The notes under the pieces: model-generated
What the model was told of the DNA's origin: nothing
Seen by the model: the letters and a program-made list of their open reading frames with translations, nothing else
Databases searched by the model: none
IMG/VR virus record: IMGVR_UViG_3300033143_002264
Span: 1 to 31,292 of that record
DNA from: a virus
DNA: 31,292 nt
Direction: 5' to 3' (one strand)
Made by a program: the position numbers and the translations under genes
In this document: positions 14,740 through 24,500 of the stretch, in pieces
How the letters are laid out: the number at the start of each line of letters is the position of its first letter
How positions within the stretch are numbered: position 1 is the stretch's first letter

Positions 14740-15150
14740 ATGGCAGTAGGATATTCAACAACTGTAAGGAATGCACGAATGACTGCTATACTTACTGCCC
14801 TTGATCTTGGGGCAGCAGGTGGTAAGCTTTTATTTTATACTGCAACTCGACCAGCTACAGGTGTGGCGATTAGTACACAGACGTTACTTGGGACGTTGAC
14901 GTTATCGGATCCAGCAGGTACTGTAGCAACTGGTGCATTGACACTAAGTGCTGTTACTCCGGATACAGATGCTGATGCAAGTGGAGATATTAGTTGGGCA
15001 AGGTTAACTGATAGTGATGACGTCTTTGTAGCTGACCTTTCTGTTACTGCTACAGGAGGTGGTGGGGATATTACAGTAGATAATATCACTGTTGTAGCAG
15101 CTTCGACAATTTCTGTGACAAGTGGTGTACTTACTGAAGGTAACCCCTAA
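14740..15150 (+). CDS. Small beta-sandwich virion protein
   Basis: The 136-residue protein starts MAVGYSTTVRNARMTAILTA with AAAGGAG upstream. It continues with AAGGKLLFYTATRPATGVAI and LLGTLTLSDPAG, then ISWARLTDSDDVFVADLSVT and a final strand pair. This is a frequent phage family that is all-beta after one N-terminal helix. It is distantly like the upstream gene at 14319 (helix, LY-x-G-T-x-P, LL-x-x-L-x-L, W-x-R). It probably is a tail or head accessory subunit. No enzyme motif is visible. Confidence 0.65.
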   Translation: MAVGYSTTVRNARMTAILTALDLGAAGGKLLFYTATRPATGVAISTQTLLGTLTLSDPAGTVATGALTLSAVTPDTDADASGDISWARLTDSDDVFVADLSVTATGGGGDITVDNITVVAASTISVTSGVLTEGNP

Positions 15151-15162
15151 AGGAGGTAACTG

Positions 15163-15819
15163 ATGGCCACAGCTGTAATAGCAGCAGTCGAGGGAGGTGA
15201 TACTGCAGAAGTTGTGGCTACAGTTCTGCCTCCTGCGACGCAGGTTGTATTAGCAGCAACTGAAAACAGTGATACGGTGGCAATTATAGCTACTGAATCT
15301 CAATCAGCAACTGTAGTAGTTGAACTAGAGTTAGATGTTAACATGCTCGGTTTAGAAACTATAATTGCTGAATCTGCCATTGAATTAGAATTAGCAGTTG
15401 AGTATACTGCCACTGTTCAGAACATTGCTGATATCTTATACGAAATTGAACTTGATTTTGCAATATCAACAGTTGGTACGATCTCTACTAGTATTGAGTT
15501 AGAATTAGTAGGTTCGTATACTGCAGTAAATGAGATTGTCATTAACTCTCTGATGGAGTTAATTTTTGATGTTTCTGGTACGGCGTATAATGAGTTAGTA
15601 GCAGATGCATCTGTTAGTTTAGAACTTGCATTTGCTGCTACTTTGCGAGATAGTAATTCAGCAGTTATAGCATATGATCTTCCAGCTTTTGAGTTTAGTA
15701 GTACAGCAGTAATTGAGAATGAATGTGCTATAACTATTGAACTTGATCTAGTCTGCGTTTCGGTAATAAAGGTAACTCCAATTAGTGTAGAACTTCTAAG
15801 GTATTCAAGATATGAATAA
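15163..15819 (+). CDS. Repetitive beta protein with IELEL repeats
   Basis: The 218-residue protein starts MATAVIAAVEGGDTAEVVAT behind a strong AAAGGAGG. From about residue 50 on it is built from degenerate units of roughly 25-35 residues, each centred on an acidic strand: VVVELELDV, AIELELAVEY, YEIELDFAI, SIELELVGSY, LMELIFDVSG, VSLELAFAAT, ITIELDL. The pattern suggests stacked beta repeats, as in a fibre shaft. It has few basic residues and is strongly acidic. Copy 6 of the dispersed element lies within one repeat. It overlaps the next gene by eight bases. I do not recognise a named family. Confidence 0.6.
   Translation: MATAVIAAVEGGDTAEVVATVLPPATQVVLAATENSDTVAIIATESQSATVVVELELDVNMLGLETIIAESAIELELAVEYTATVQNIADILYEIELDFAISTVGTISTSIELELVGSYTAVNEIVINSLMELIFDVSGTAYNELVADASVSLELAFAATLRDSNSAVIAYDLPAFEFSSTAVIENECAITIELDLVCVSVIKVTPISVELLRYSRYE
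15558..15577 (-). repeat. Dispersed 20-bp element, copy 6
   Basis: On the minus strand it reads CAGAAACATCAAAAATTAAC, one mismatch from the commonest form, with CAG five bases further on. It lies inside the coding sequence, where the plus strand encodes LIFDVS. Confidence 0.88.
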
Positions 15820-16297
15820 ACTTGTGTTGTTTGTTAATACTGAACTAGGAGAGTTTCCTACTACTGAGTTTACTGAATTTAACTTTACAGGATTTGGATT
15901 GCATGGTAGGAATGTTGTTGCATTCAGTCAAGATGGTATTGTTGAACTTGGTGGGGATACTGATTTGCTGGCAGGGATAGAAGGAATGGTTGAGTTTCCT
16001 TCATCTGACTTTGGTTCCATGCAGCAAAAAAGAGCTCGTGCTATATTCATTGCAGGAAGAACTACTGAAGACTTAACTGTTTCTATGTCAGCTGATAACG
16101 GTACCTGGAAATCTTATTTAGTAAAGACTTATGGGAACTGGAAGAAGGGACTGTTTAAGAAGACTATTAACCGTGAGCAGAAGGGTGGGAGTTTAGGCTT
16201 TAAGATTGAGAATATCGATGGTGGGGATTTTCACCTTGATAATGTCACTGTGACTATTCTTGAACTTCATAATAAACCTAGCGAAATTGGACTTTAA
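15812..16297 (+). CDS. Hypothetical tail-region protein
   Basis: The 161-residue protein starts MNKLVLFVNTELGEFPTTEF. It is mostly beta, with an acidic middle (GIVELGGDTDLLAGIEGMVE), a basic stretch (YGNWKKGLFKKTINREQKGG) and a final beta hairpin (FHLDNVTVTILELH). The shape, a strand-rich body of about 150 residues with acidic and basic patches, fits a small tail-tip or hub subunit. It is overlapped at its start by the repeat protein and followed one base later by the 877-residue tail protein, so the three are probably translated together. The family is unknown to me. Confidence 0.6.
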   Translation: MNKLVLFVNTELGEFPTTEFTEFNFTGFGLHGRNVVAFSQDGIVELGGDTDLLAGIEGMVEFPSSDFGSMQQKRARAIFIAGRTTEDLTVSMSADNGTWKSYLVKTYGNWKKGLFKKTINREQKGGSLGFKIENIDGGDFHLDNVTVTILELHNKPSEIGL

Positions 16298-16298
16298 G

Positions 16299-18932
16299 AT
16301 GAGTACATTTTCTTTTAAATATACTGGCGATGAAGAGATTGCAAGGTCTCTCATGCGCTTTGCTATGAAGCAGGCCGGTATATTGAAAGAGCATTGTGCC
16401 GTGAATAATCTGCTGACTAGTCGTCGTTTGCTTAAGGATAAATCAGGGCAGATTATTGAAATCATTAAATCCAATGATCACTTTCACTGTGTTATTTATG
16501 TACCTAAAGTAACTGCCGCAAAAGTAATAAAAGAGATTGAGATACCTAGCCGCTTGTCTAATATAATGTTAGCAGGTGAGAGGTTTTATGGGTATAACTA
16601 TATAACTGATGCTCTTACAGCATTTGGTGAGACTAATCAGAAGACTGATCTTACTCCTGGGTATAATGGAGTTAGTAATGTTCTTCCTTATTTAAGCATT
16701 AGTAGTACTGGTAATGTAATAGTCTGGGAAACAGATATATCAGATGTATCATACCTCTTTGGTATTAATGCTTACGAGTTGACTGTTTTCTCAGATGGGG
16801 TTAATATTTATGGACTGCATGGGACTGATCTTGGAAGGATTGGGACTATTCAGGCACCGGATATATTACTTCCTGAATTATGTAACATGCAAGGTTCCTT
16901 AGGTGGACTGACTGTCTATAAATCATCAGATGCTTGGAATCTTTATAGAGGAGTTATTCTTTATACACTCAACCCAGTAAATCAGATTTTGTTAGATTCA
17001 TGGTATTGGGTTCCCTCCTTTTTCACCGCACAACCAGCAGACGCCTTTGGTCTTCCTCCGGGTTTTTACTATGGCAAGTATCCATATTCTAATTATGGCA
17101 TTGAGACAGCGTTAGAAAGCCTCAAGGTATCATTCAGAACATTAATGAATACGCGTTACACCAGCGAGACCGGCGCATATCAATATGGATGGATTGAGCA
17201 GGTTACCGAGGTGAATGGTGAGGCGGTTTCTGACTTGCATATCTATTTGCAGCAAACGCCTTTAACTGTCCCAGGTCACAGCAATTTTGGCTACTTGAGG
17301 ATTGCCGGCACCACGGCTGACCAGTTTATAACTGTCGGCTCCGATCTACCTGGATTCGAGGCTGCGCTAGTCCTGACTGTAAATGGGACGCCTGAGGTGG
17401 ATCTTTGGAATTTTAAGATCTGGACTACCCCAGATGCTTTGCTACCGACTCAGGATAGTGGAGTCGGGATCGCAGTTATAGACGGCCCAAACGCCACGTT
17501 CCGTAGATTTACTGGTGCAACTGCTACTGTGTTGGAGACAGCGATCTACCATTCTCATAGCGTTAGTCAGGATGGTACAATGCTGGCAGTGTTTGAGTCT
17601 GATGATGGTGTGCTAATCTCAGGGGTAAGAGTATTTGATCTCTTTGGTGTGCGGACAGATGTAAAGAAAGCTGAGTATAGCAGTGGAGGATTTACTGAAT
17701 TACGCATTAGCTTTGTTGTTGCTGCAACATCAGCTGTAGCTGGTTGTCTGATTCCTTATCGGACTGAAGATTTCGAACCGCTGACTTTGCCTTACGACCT
17801 GGCAACTAGTGCACCAGTAGTTCCAGACATTACAGATTATATTCTACCATTCTCATCACTCTCTATGATGTATTTCCCCAAGAATGCTGAGAGTGCCCCA
17901 CGTTTCACAAAGGTTATCTGCACAAATGGGGTTGACGCTGACCTTATTGTGTCAGAAGATGAATGTTTTGACAGTACAATTACTATAGAGCCAATAGGCG
18001 AAGGTATTACTGAAGAGAAGTTGGTTGGTTCGTGGGATGCTGGCGGAATTTTAAACGGAGTGGTACGTGGAGACTACAGCCAGAATGGTAGCACTATTCG
18101 TTTCGTAGGTGTTGATACCGATGGGGCTGAGACTGTTACCAAGGGAGACATGACTCTTGAGGAGGATATATTTGGAGACGTGACTCAGCAAGGGGGGCTC
18201 GGATCGATTACGATTATTGGACCAGAAGATACTCCTGATCAAGATTGCGATGAACAGATTTATACTAAATATTCAGCCGTCTCCTCGTGCGGGCAAATGG
18301 CTATATTGGAAGAGACAGTTCCAGGAATAGTAGCTTCTCCTGAAATTACTGAGCCGGCATCAGGAGACCTAGTTGACGTGGGTACTAATATTCATATTAC
18401 TGGGGGTAAGCCTCCATATTCTGTCGTAGCATACAATATGACAGTTACCAAGATTGATGAAAATAATTGGGAAATAGCCACTGTTCCAACATGTATAGGG
18501 GATGAGTCTGCTACAGCGACTATAACAGTTACGGACGACTGTGGAAGACAGGATGTTGCTGAAGTACGCCTTGATATTACCTATGCTAGATGGTGTTGCG
18601 ATAATCCGAATAGCCCACCTTTATACTGTACTACCTCAGTAGGAAGTATTCGGTGGAACTGTACTTCTGATGATACTCCTTCGGTAATAGGTGACGCTTG
18701 TCTTGATGGAGGATCATCAGTAAATGTTGACGGGTATGCGAATCTTATAGGCGCAGTGTATTTTATCGAGAACATAAACTGCAAAAAGAATAATGCTAAT
18801 TTGATAGCTTGTACCGCTCCTGCAGATGGAGGCAATCCGTGTTATCCTCTTGCTGGTGATTGCCAGGCTGGTGGAATAGCTAAATCGTGCGTGCAGCATC
18901 GCTGGTATGGCTACTGGCGGTGTCCTTTATAG
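16299..18932 (+). CDS. Large tail protein with Ig-like and Cys-rich end
   Basis: The start is ATG 16299, one base after the previous stop; an in-frame TTG at 16260 is less likely. The 877-residue protein opens with a helical segment (ARSLMRFAMKQAGILKEH), then a long beta region. Residues about 710-765 look Ig-like (TEPASGDLVDVGTNIHITGG, PPYSVVAY, ATITVTDDCG). The last 110 residues hold many cysteines (ARWCCDNPN, YCTTSVGS, CKKNNANLIAC, CQAGGIAKSC, WRCPL), suggesting a disulfide- or metal-stabilised tip. A part near 17010-17500 uses more C- and G-ending codons than its flanks, hinting at module exchange. It is probably a tail appendage or spike. Confidence 0.65.
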   Translation: MSTFSFKYTGDEEIARSLMRFAMKQAGILKEHCAVNNLLTSRRLLKDKSGQIIEIIKSNDHFHCVIYVPKVTAAKVIKEIEIPSRLSNIMLAGERFYGYNYITDALTAFGETNQKTDLTPGYNGVSNVLPYLSISSTGNVIVWETDISDVSYLFGINAYELTVFSDGVNIYGLHGTDLGRIGTIQAPDILLPELCNMQGSLGGLTVYKSSDAWNLYRGVILYTLNPVNQILLDSWYWVPSFFTAQPADAFGLPPGFYYGKYPYSNYGIETALESLKVSFRTLMNTRYTSETGAYQYGWIEQVTEVNGEAVSDLHIYLQQTPLTVPGHSNFGYLRIAGTTADQFITVGSDLPGFEAALVLTVNGTPEVDLWNFKIWTTPDALLPTQDSGVGIAVIDGPNATFRRFTGATATVLETAIYHSHSVSQDGTMLAVFESDDGVLISGVRVFDLFGVRTDVKKAEYSSGGFTELRISFVVAATSAVAGCLIPYRTEDFEPLTLPYDLATSAPVVPDITDYILPFSSLSMMYFPKNAESAPRFTKVICTNGVDADLIVSEDECFDSTITIEPIGEGITEEKLVGSWDAGGILNGVVRGDYSQNGSTIRFVGVDTDGAETVTKGDMTLEEDIFGDVTQQGGLGSITIIGPEDTPDQDCDEQIYTKYSAVSSCGQMAILEETVPGIVASPEITEPASGDLVDVGTNIHITGGKPPYSVVAYNMTVTKIDENNWEIATVPTCIGDESATATITVTDDCGRQDVAEVRLDITYARWCCDNPNSPPLYCTTSVGSIRWNCTSDDTPSVIGDACLDGGSSVNVDGYANLIGAVYFIENINCKKNNANLIACTAPADGGNPCYPLAGDCQAGGIAKSCVQHRWYGYWRCPL

Positions 18933-18941
18933 GAGCAGTAT

Positions 18942-19406
18942 ATGCGTAATATTGGAATACTTGATATCTATAAACTGCTGCTTAATAATCCAGCAGATAT
19001 TGTTGCCTACTATATTCGTGACAATGCAGAGAATGTAGTTGGAAGCCTGCTGCTACTCGATGAAGTGGTGCATATAAAAGGCTTGTATAGCGAGGAACTG
19101 GCTACAGGAAAGCCATTTACATTATTATTTGCCACTCACTATGACACATTGCAGCGGAAATCTAATGGGCACACTATCCCAGAACTACCAACTAGAGTTA
19201 AGAATTTCTCTAAGGCCATTTTCAAGTTCGTAGTTTCAGGGTTCCCTGTAGCAACCAAAGCAGAGGCACAACGAAAACTTGAAATCTGCGAAACAAACGA
19301 ATGCGGGTATTTCGATGGGTCTATCTGTCGTCACACTAAATGTGGTTGTTTCAGTAAAATAAAAACATTTTTTGAGACTGAGAATTGCCCGATTGGTAAG
19401 TGGTAA
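18942..19406 (+). CDS. Phage protein with C-terminal Cys cluster
   Basis: The 154-residue protein starts MRNIGILDIYKLLLNNPADI behind AGGAG. The first 100 residues are helical and strand-mixed without a known motif. The C-terminal 45 residues carry six cysteines in the order C116, C121, C129, C134, C136 and C149: LEICETNECG, ICRHTKCGCFSK, ENCPIGKW. The CGC and CP-x-GKW elements are common in small phage proteins with a metal-binding ribbon, often found near tail genes. It follows the Cys-rich tail protein by nine bases, so a chaperone or tail-tip partner is possible. The molecular function is unknown. Confidence 0.6.
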   Translation: MRNIGILDIYKLLLNNPADIVAYYIRDNAENVVGSLLLLDEVVHIKGLYSEELATGKPFTLLFATHYDTLQRKSNGHTIPELPTRVKNFSKAIFKFVVSGFPVATKAEAQRKLEICETNECGYFDGSICRHTKCGCFSKIKTFFETENCPIGKW

Positions 19407-19426
19407 TAATATTATAAGGAGGATTT

Positions 19427-20755
19427 ATGGCAGTTGAACCTGATGGGATAGACGTTGCAGGAGTAGTGGCGAATCAATATGAATCTACCCATACTTACGC
19501 AGCAGAGGTATTTGAATCTTTGCAGGAGGTTATTGAATCACTAGTAGAACTGGATACAGATCCTCCTTGGTCTAAAGGTCTTGGTGGACTTAGTGCAGTA
19601 GGTGATCTTGAAAGACCTGCATTTCCTGAGATGCCAGTAATGCCGACGCTGGAGTTTACTGCTCCTGTAAAGCCTGATAAACCTGCTTTTCAAGAACTTG
19701 TTCTTCCCACTATGCCGGATGTGCCAGATGTTGAATTGCCTGAGTTTACTGGAACATTTGATTACCAGCAGAATTATTATGATACTGCTGATTTAGTAGT
19801 TTTCCGAAGTAGGCTTGAGGATTTTATCTTTAATGGTGGGACTGGATTGAGTACGGCCGTTGAAGCTGCTATTTATGAAAGGGATAGAATTCGACGGCAG
19901 GATGCTGATGAGCGACAACTTGTTGATGTGCAGAATCATTTTGAAGGGAGGGGGATTAGTCTGCCCCATGGTGAGATGAGTGCAGCTGTTAATAAAACTT
20001 TTGCGGATAGAGTGCTTGCGGATCAGTTGCTGAGCAAGGATATAATGATTAAGGCTGCCGAACTTGAACAGGAGAATATGCGCATTGCTCAGGAGACTTT
20101 GACAAAGGTTGATATTATCCTTGCTGATATTCATGACCGGGAAGAGAATCGGGAACTTTTGTCAGAAACATCAAAAATTGACGCACTCAGTAAAGTCTTT
20201 GAATCTGTAGTTAGCGCGGCGTTGAGTAAGTTGGAAGTGCATAAGCTTACTGTAGAATCGATGGTTGCTTATATTGAAGCTAATGCTAAGATCCTGTCTG
20301 CTACTGTTAGTACGTATACTGCTGAGGTTAGTGCGTACGGAACGGAGGTAAGTGCTGAGGCCTCAAGGGTTGGAGCGACTGCTGAGATTTATGGTAAACA
20401 TGTGAGTGGAGTAGCCGCGGCTATTGATGCACTCTCTAAGATTTCTTCTCTTGATATAGAGCAAATGAAACTTGTATCAACGCAAGAAGTTGCTGGAGCA
20501 GAGTTGGAACTTAGGGAGATGGATATGAACCTTGATCTTCTCACTAAGAATCTGCAGATTAAAGTGGAAGGGTTGAGGGCAGCAGCTACTGTATCTGCGC
20601 AAGTAGTTGCAAGTGCATTAACGTCTGTGAATACTAGTGCTAGTCTTGGGCATAGTGTTAGTCAGGCGTTTAGTCATAGCAATGATGAGACAAAGGGTTT
20701 GGCTACAGGATTGCAGACTATTGAGTATCATACAGTTGAAGGTCCGGTATCATAA
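19427..20755 (+). CDS. Long helical virion (ejection or tail-needle) protein
   Basis: The 442-residue protein starts MAVEPDGIDVAGVVANQYES with AAGGAGG upstream. Residues about 60-110 are Pro-rich (FPEMPVMPTLEF, LPTMPDVPDVELPEF). A conserved middle follows: GGTGLSTAVEAAIYERDRIR and FEGRGISLPHGEM, a signature seen in podoviral virion proteins of unknown exact role. The rest is almost entirely helical and Ala-rich (ILSATVSTYTAEVSAYGTEV, LDIEQMKLVSTQEVAGAELE), predicting a long coiled coil. It is followed by two other helical proteins, which together look like a DNA-ejection set. Copy 7 of the dispersed element is inside. Confidence 0.65.
   Translation: MAVEPDGIDVAGVVANQYESTHTYAAEVFESLQEVIESLVELDTDPPWSKGLGGLSAVGDLERPAFPEMPVMPTLEFTAPVKPDKPAFQELVLPTMPDVPDVELPEFTGTFDYQQNYYDTADLVVFRSRLEDFIFNGGTGLSTAVEAAIYERDRIRRQDADERQLVDVQNHFEGRGISLPHGEMSAAVNKTFADRVLADQLLSKDIMIKAAELEQENMRIAQETLTKVDIILADIHDREENRELLSETSKIDALSKVFESVVSAALSKLEVHKLTVESMVAYIEANAKILSATVSTYTAEVSAYGTEVSAEASRVGATAEIYGKHVSGVAAAIDALSKISSLDIEQMKLVSTQEVAGAELELREMDMNLDLLTKNLQIKVEGLRAAATVSAQVVASALTSVNTSASLGHSVSQAFSHSNDETKGLATGLQTIEYHTVEGPVS
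20163..20182 (+). repeat. Dispersed 20-bp element, copy 7
   Basis: CAGAAACATCAAAAATTGAC, the commonest form, with CAG five bases further on. It is identical to copy 10 on the opposite strand. It is inside a coding sequence and encodes ETSKID. Confidence 0.92.
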
Positions 20756-20770
20756 TAAGGGGATAAAATT

Positions 20771-21523
20771 ATGGCTATTGATGAGAGAAAAAAGAAGAAA
20801 CTAATTGGACAGAGAGTTGGAGAGACCTTGCGTGAGGGACTGGTTACTGGCGCAAGAAGGACTAAGGAAGGTCTTGCCGCTGCGACTAGGGTTATAGGTG
20901 AACCTCAGGAGCAAGTTGAGCAGTTCTACAAAGCGGCTTTTGGTAGTCCTGATTATCAGACTACAAGAGAGTTTGAAGAAGGGTTGAAACCTCTTGGAGA
21001 TACAGGTAGACCAGCAAGTCTTCTGGAGATTCCTGCTGAAAGACCTGCTATAATGAAGCCTGCTATATCGGCGGTGGCGAGACCTGTTACCGCACCGACT
21101 GCGCCTACTGTTGAAGGATATGCTCCTAAGGATCGGCGGATTGATGAACGAATGCTTCGGGATTTAATGGCCTTAAATGAGGAGGCCGCTCAATGGTCTG
21201 GTAATATTGGTGATCCAGGAGAGGCAGCATATCGTAATCCTAATCGGCAATTGATGAAACAGTTGCTTAGTAATCAGCAAAAAGAAAGAATGAGAGGAAC
21301 TTTTGGTGATGTGGCTAGGAAGGAATCAGCTTTTGGAATACAGCAAAGACAGCAGCAACTTGCATCAGCCGGACTTTCTCAGGCACAAAGGGATGCTGTA
21401 GCTCAAGAATCCAAGAGCCAAGCCGAGTTTGAAAGAATGTTTATGGGAGGCACAGCGGCGACTAAGAAGAAGAAAGCAGCACTTGAGGAACGGCGCAGAG
21501 AAGCAGCATTTACTATCATGTAA
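20771..21523 (+). CDS. Internal virion protein, small
   Basis: The 250-residue protein starts MAIDERKKKKLIGQRVGETL with a GGGG-type site upstream. It is basic at the N-terminus, Pro-rich in the centre (KPAISAVARPVTAPTAPTVE), and ends in a Gln/Lys-rich helix (GIQQRQQQLASAGLSQAQRD, KKKKAALEERRREAAF). The A-S-A-G-L-S-Q-A-Q-R-D phrase is typical of small ejection proteins of P22/T7-like podoviruses. It stands directly before the 1695-residue internal protein, matching the usual small-medium-large order of ejected proteins. The role is inferred from composition and order. Confidence 0.6.
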   Translation: MAIDERKKKKLIGQRVGETLREGLVTGARRTKEGLAAATRVIGEPQEQVEQFYKAAFGSPDYQTTREFEEGLKPLGDTGRPASLLEIPAERPAIMKPAISAVARPVTAPTAPTVEGYAPKDRRIDERMLRDLMALNEEAAQWSGNIGDPGEAAYRNPNRQLMKQLLSNQQKERMRGTFGDVARKESAFGIQQRQQQLASAGLSQAQRDAVAQESKSQAEFERMFMGGTAATKKKKAALEERRREAAFTIM

Positions 21524-21538
21524 GTAAGGAGATAAAGA

Positions 21539-24500
21539 ATGGCTATTGACTTTAGAAGATTAGTAATGGAAGAGGCAGCGGCTAGTCAGAAAGAAGAGAC
21601 TAAGATCGCACAATCCAGGCAAAAGGCCTTGGCAGACCCGTCCATAGCGGATAAAAGAATTGCATCTTATTTAAAGGAGCAGATTCCCGCTGGGGCTAAG
21701 GTCAAAAAGGCCAGGTATGCCAATGAGACTGATGCTGTAAGTTCGTTCTTTCAGGAAGATGATCCTAGGAGAGATCTTGGCGATCGGATTAAAAAGAGTT
21801 ATAATAAACTGCTTACTGATCCTAATTTTGCTGATCTTGATCCTGATGAAGGTTTGAATATTGCTACTAGGGTAGAACAGGAGAGGCATAAGACTGCTAC
21901 GTTTGAGCATATTAGAAGAGCGAATGCCCCCTTTCTTGGGTTCTCTGCTGGAGTAGGTGAGGCTCCTGGGTATCAGGAATGGAAAGAAGGGAAGAGAGCT
22001 GAAGAGGATATTACTGCGAGTGAGAGAGAAGCAGCTGGGTTTATCGCTGGTGCGCCTGAGCGTGCGACTATTGGTGCGGCCTTTGCTGGAGCAGGACTTG
22101 CGGTTTCTAATACAGCAAGAGGAAGGGCAGTTGCACAGAGTGCGGCTAAGGGAGCGGATTATTTAGCTAAGAAGGTTGGTTCTAAAATCTTTTCTAAAGT
22201 TGCAGCACGTGGATTGATGGCTGCTCCGCATCCTCTAGCAAAGATAGCTGGTGCTGCGTTATTCGCAACAGCAGATCTTTTTGTTATGGATAAAGCGCTG
22301 GAACTTGTTGATGATACTGAGTGGGGTCGAGCGAATGTAGGGACTAAGAAGAAACTTGCGGCTGATCTTGTCCTTGGACTTGCATCTGGTGTAGCGACAC
22401 ATAAGGCTGTTACTGGTATAGCTAAGAAAAGCATGGTTGCAGCTATGGAGAAGGGGATGCTTTCTAAGCAGGCTACGCAAATGCTTGGGAAATTGCCGAC
22501 TGGTGAGAATGCTATTAATGCGTTTAAGGCTCAAAGGGCTAGTAGGGTAGCTACTGCTAGGTCTAAAGGATTGAATGCTGGGAAAGGGATTAAAGAGGCT
22601 GTTGAAGAAGAACATAGAACAATGCTTGCGCAGTCTTTGAAGGAAGCTGAAGAGAGAGGGATTGTTGAGGATATTGCTGCTGCAGATGTAGCTACTGCCA
22701 GAAGGCTTGCACCAAAAGATACTGTAGAAGGAAAAAGAGCGGCTAGATTAGCCGGCGAACTTATTGATGAGGCTGAGGTTGGCCAAGTTGCTAGAGATCG
22801 GATTCGTATTGAGCAGCAAAGAACTCTCGCAGCTAAGAAGGTAAAAGACCTTTCGGATGATGAGGTTGGTCAGCAAGTTGCTTGGATGAAAGAGGAGTTG
22901 GAAAGAGCTGGTGGGATTAAGGAAAAGAAACTTACAGTTGCTGGGATTCAGAAGAGGCTTACTGCGTTGCAGAAGGAAGGTGAGACTCGACTGGCTAAAC
23001 ATCTTAAGGCTATTGATGAAGAGAATATTCCTGTTGTGCAGGATAAGATAGCTAAAGGAAAGAGTGCTTCAGTAGCTGCAAAAGAAGTGGCTGATGAAGA
23101 GAAGTTAATTGTAAAGGTTGCTAAGGAGACTCCTGCCGCGGCTATTGCTAAGAAGAAAGTGGAGAAGAAGTTAAGTCCAGTAGCCCAAAAGAAATTGACT
23201 GAACAAAAACTTAAGTGGGCGGCTCAGACTAAGAAAGAGATTACTGCTGTTGAGGCAAAGGTTGCTGCTGAAAAGATAACAACTAAGACTATTGAGCAGA
23301 GTAAGCATGAGATTGCTGTTAACCTTCGTAACCAAGCAAGGCGCGAAGGTATTGCTACTGGGGCTGAAAGGGCAGAGACTACTGTAGTCTTTGGGAAGGA
23401 TAATCCTCCGCCGATTATAGCTTTTAGAAAAAGCAAGCAGACCGCTGAGGATCTGGCTACTTATCAAGCAGCTGTTGAGAGACCTGGAGTACAAGCTGCT
23501 CAAAGTGATGTAGTTCGTGGGCTGAATAGTGAGGAATGGACAGCCTTTGAGAAGAGGGCGAATACTTTGGTGGCTGAGGGTAAGGCTAAGCAAGGGCTAG
23601 CTGAAGGGACTCTTACTGAGAAGGAAACGGTCTTTGCAGAAACATCAAAAGTTGATGAGGATGCTGGCAATACGATCACATTGTACAGGGGTACAAGCAG
23701 TGGCGGTCTGGAGCCGCGTGAAGGTTATGCTACGTTCGCTTCCAGCAGTAAAGAGGTTGCAGCGAGTTATGGTGATACCATACCTTTTGAGGTGAACACT
23801 AAAAATGTGATCGAGTTCCCAGTTACAAAATCAAAACGAAGCAAAGGGAATGAGTTTGACAAGTTTGCATTTGACGAGGCTGCTACTAAACTTAAATCTG
23901 GTCAGGTATTAGTAGCTAGGAATGTTTACGACCCTGGCCCATTAGCAGATGATATAGCTGATCCTGATAGATTGTACTCATATGCATCTGATATATATGC
24001 TTTCCCTAAAGGTGCTGATCTTAAGCCGAAGGTCTTTACTAAGGGCGGAAAGAAATTAGCTGAGATGTCCGATGATGAAGTGGAAGCTGTTATCGCTAAA
24101 GAACTTGAGGGAAAAGTTCCTGGTGTTAGTGAAGTAAGCGATGTTACTGAGGGGGTTGTCGCTGGAGCTACTGAAGTGGTTTCTACGAAAACTGGTAAAA
24201 GGGTAATTAAAAGGAAGAGTTCTAAGACCGCTTCTATTGCTGCACTTGCGGGAGCAGGAACTCTCTCTATGCTTTTAGCTGAAGGGATTGCGCCTCAGGA
24301 GGCTGAAGCTGGAGTGGTTGGATCGCTTGCAGGGTTCTTGGCAAAGCAAACTGAGAATATACTGAAGGCTGAAGGGAAGCAGGTTACTAGGGCTGCGATG
24401 TCAAAGAAGGCAGTCGAAGAAGGGTTTGTGCATGGGGTTGAAAAGAGTCCCTTTGAACTTCTTCCTAAATTGAAGACTCTTTCTATTGCCCCTGCAGAAG

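Noticed and set aside
19330-19375. AAAAACATTTTTTGAGACTGAG as another element copy
   Set aside because: Requires gaps in the core to align; not counted.
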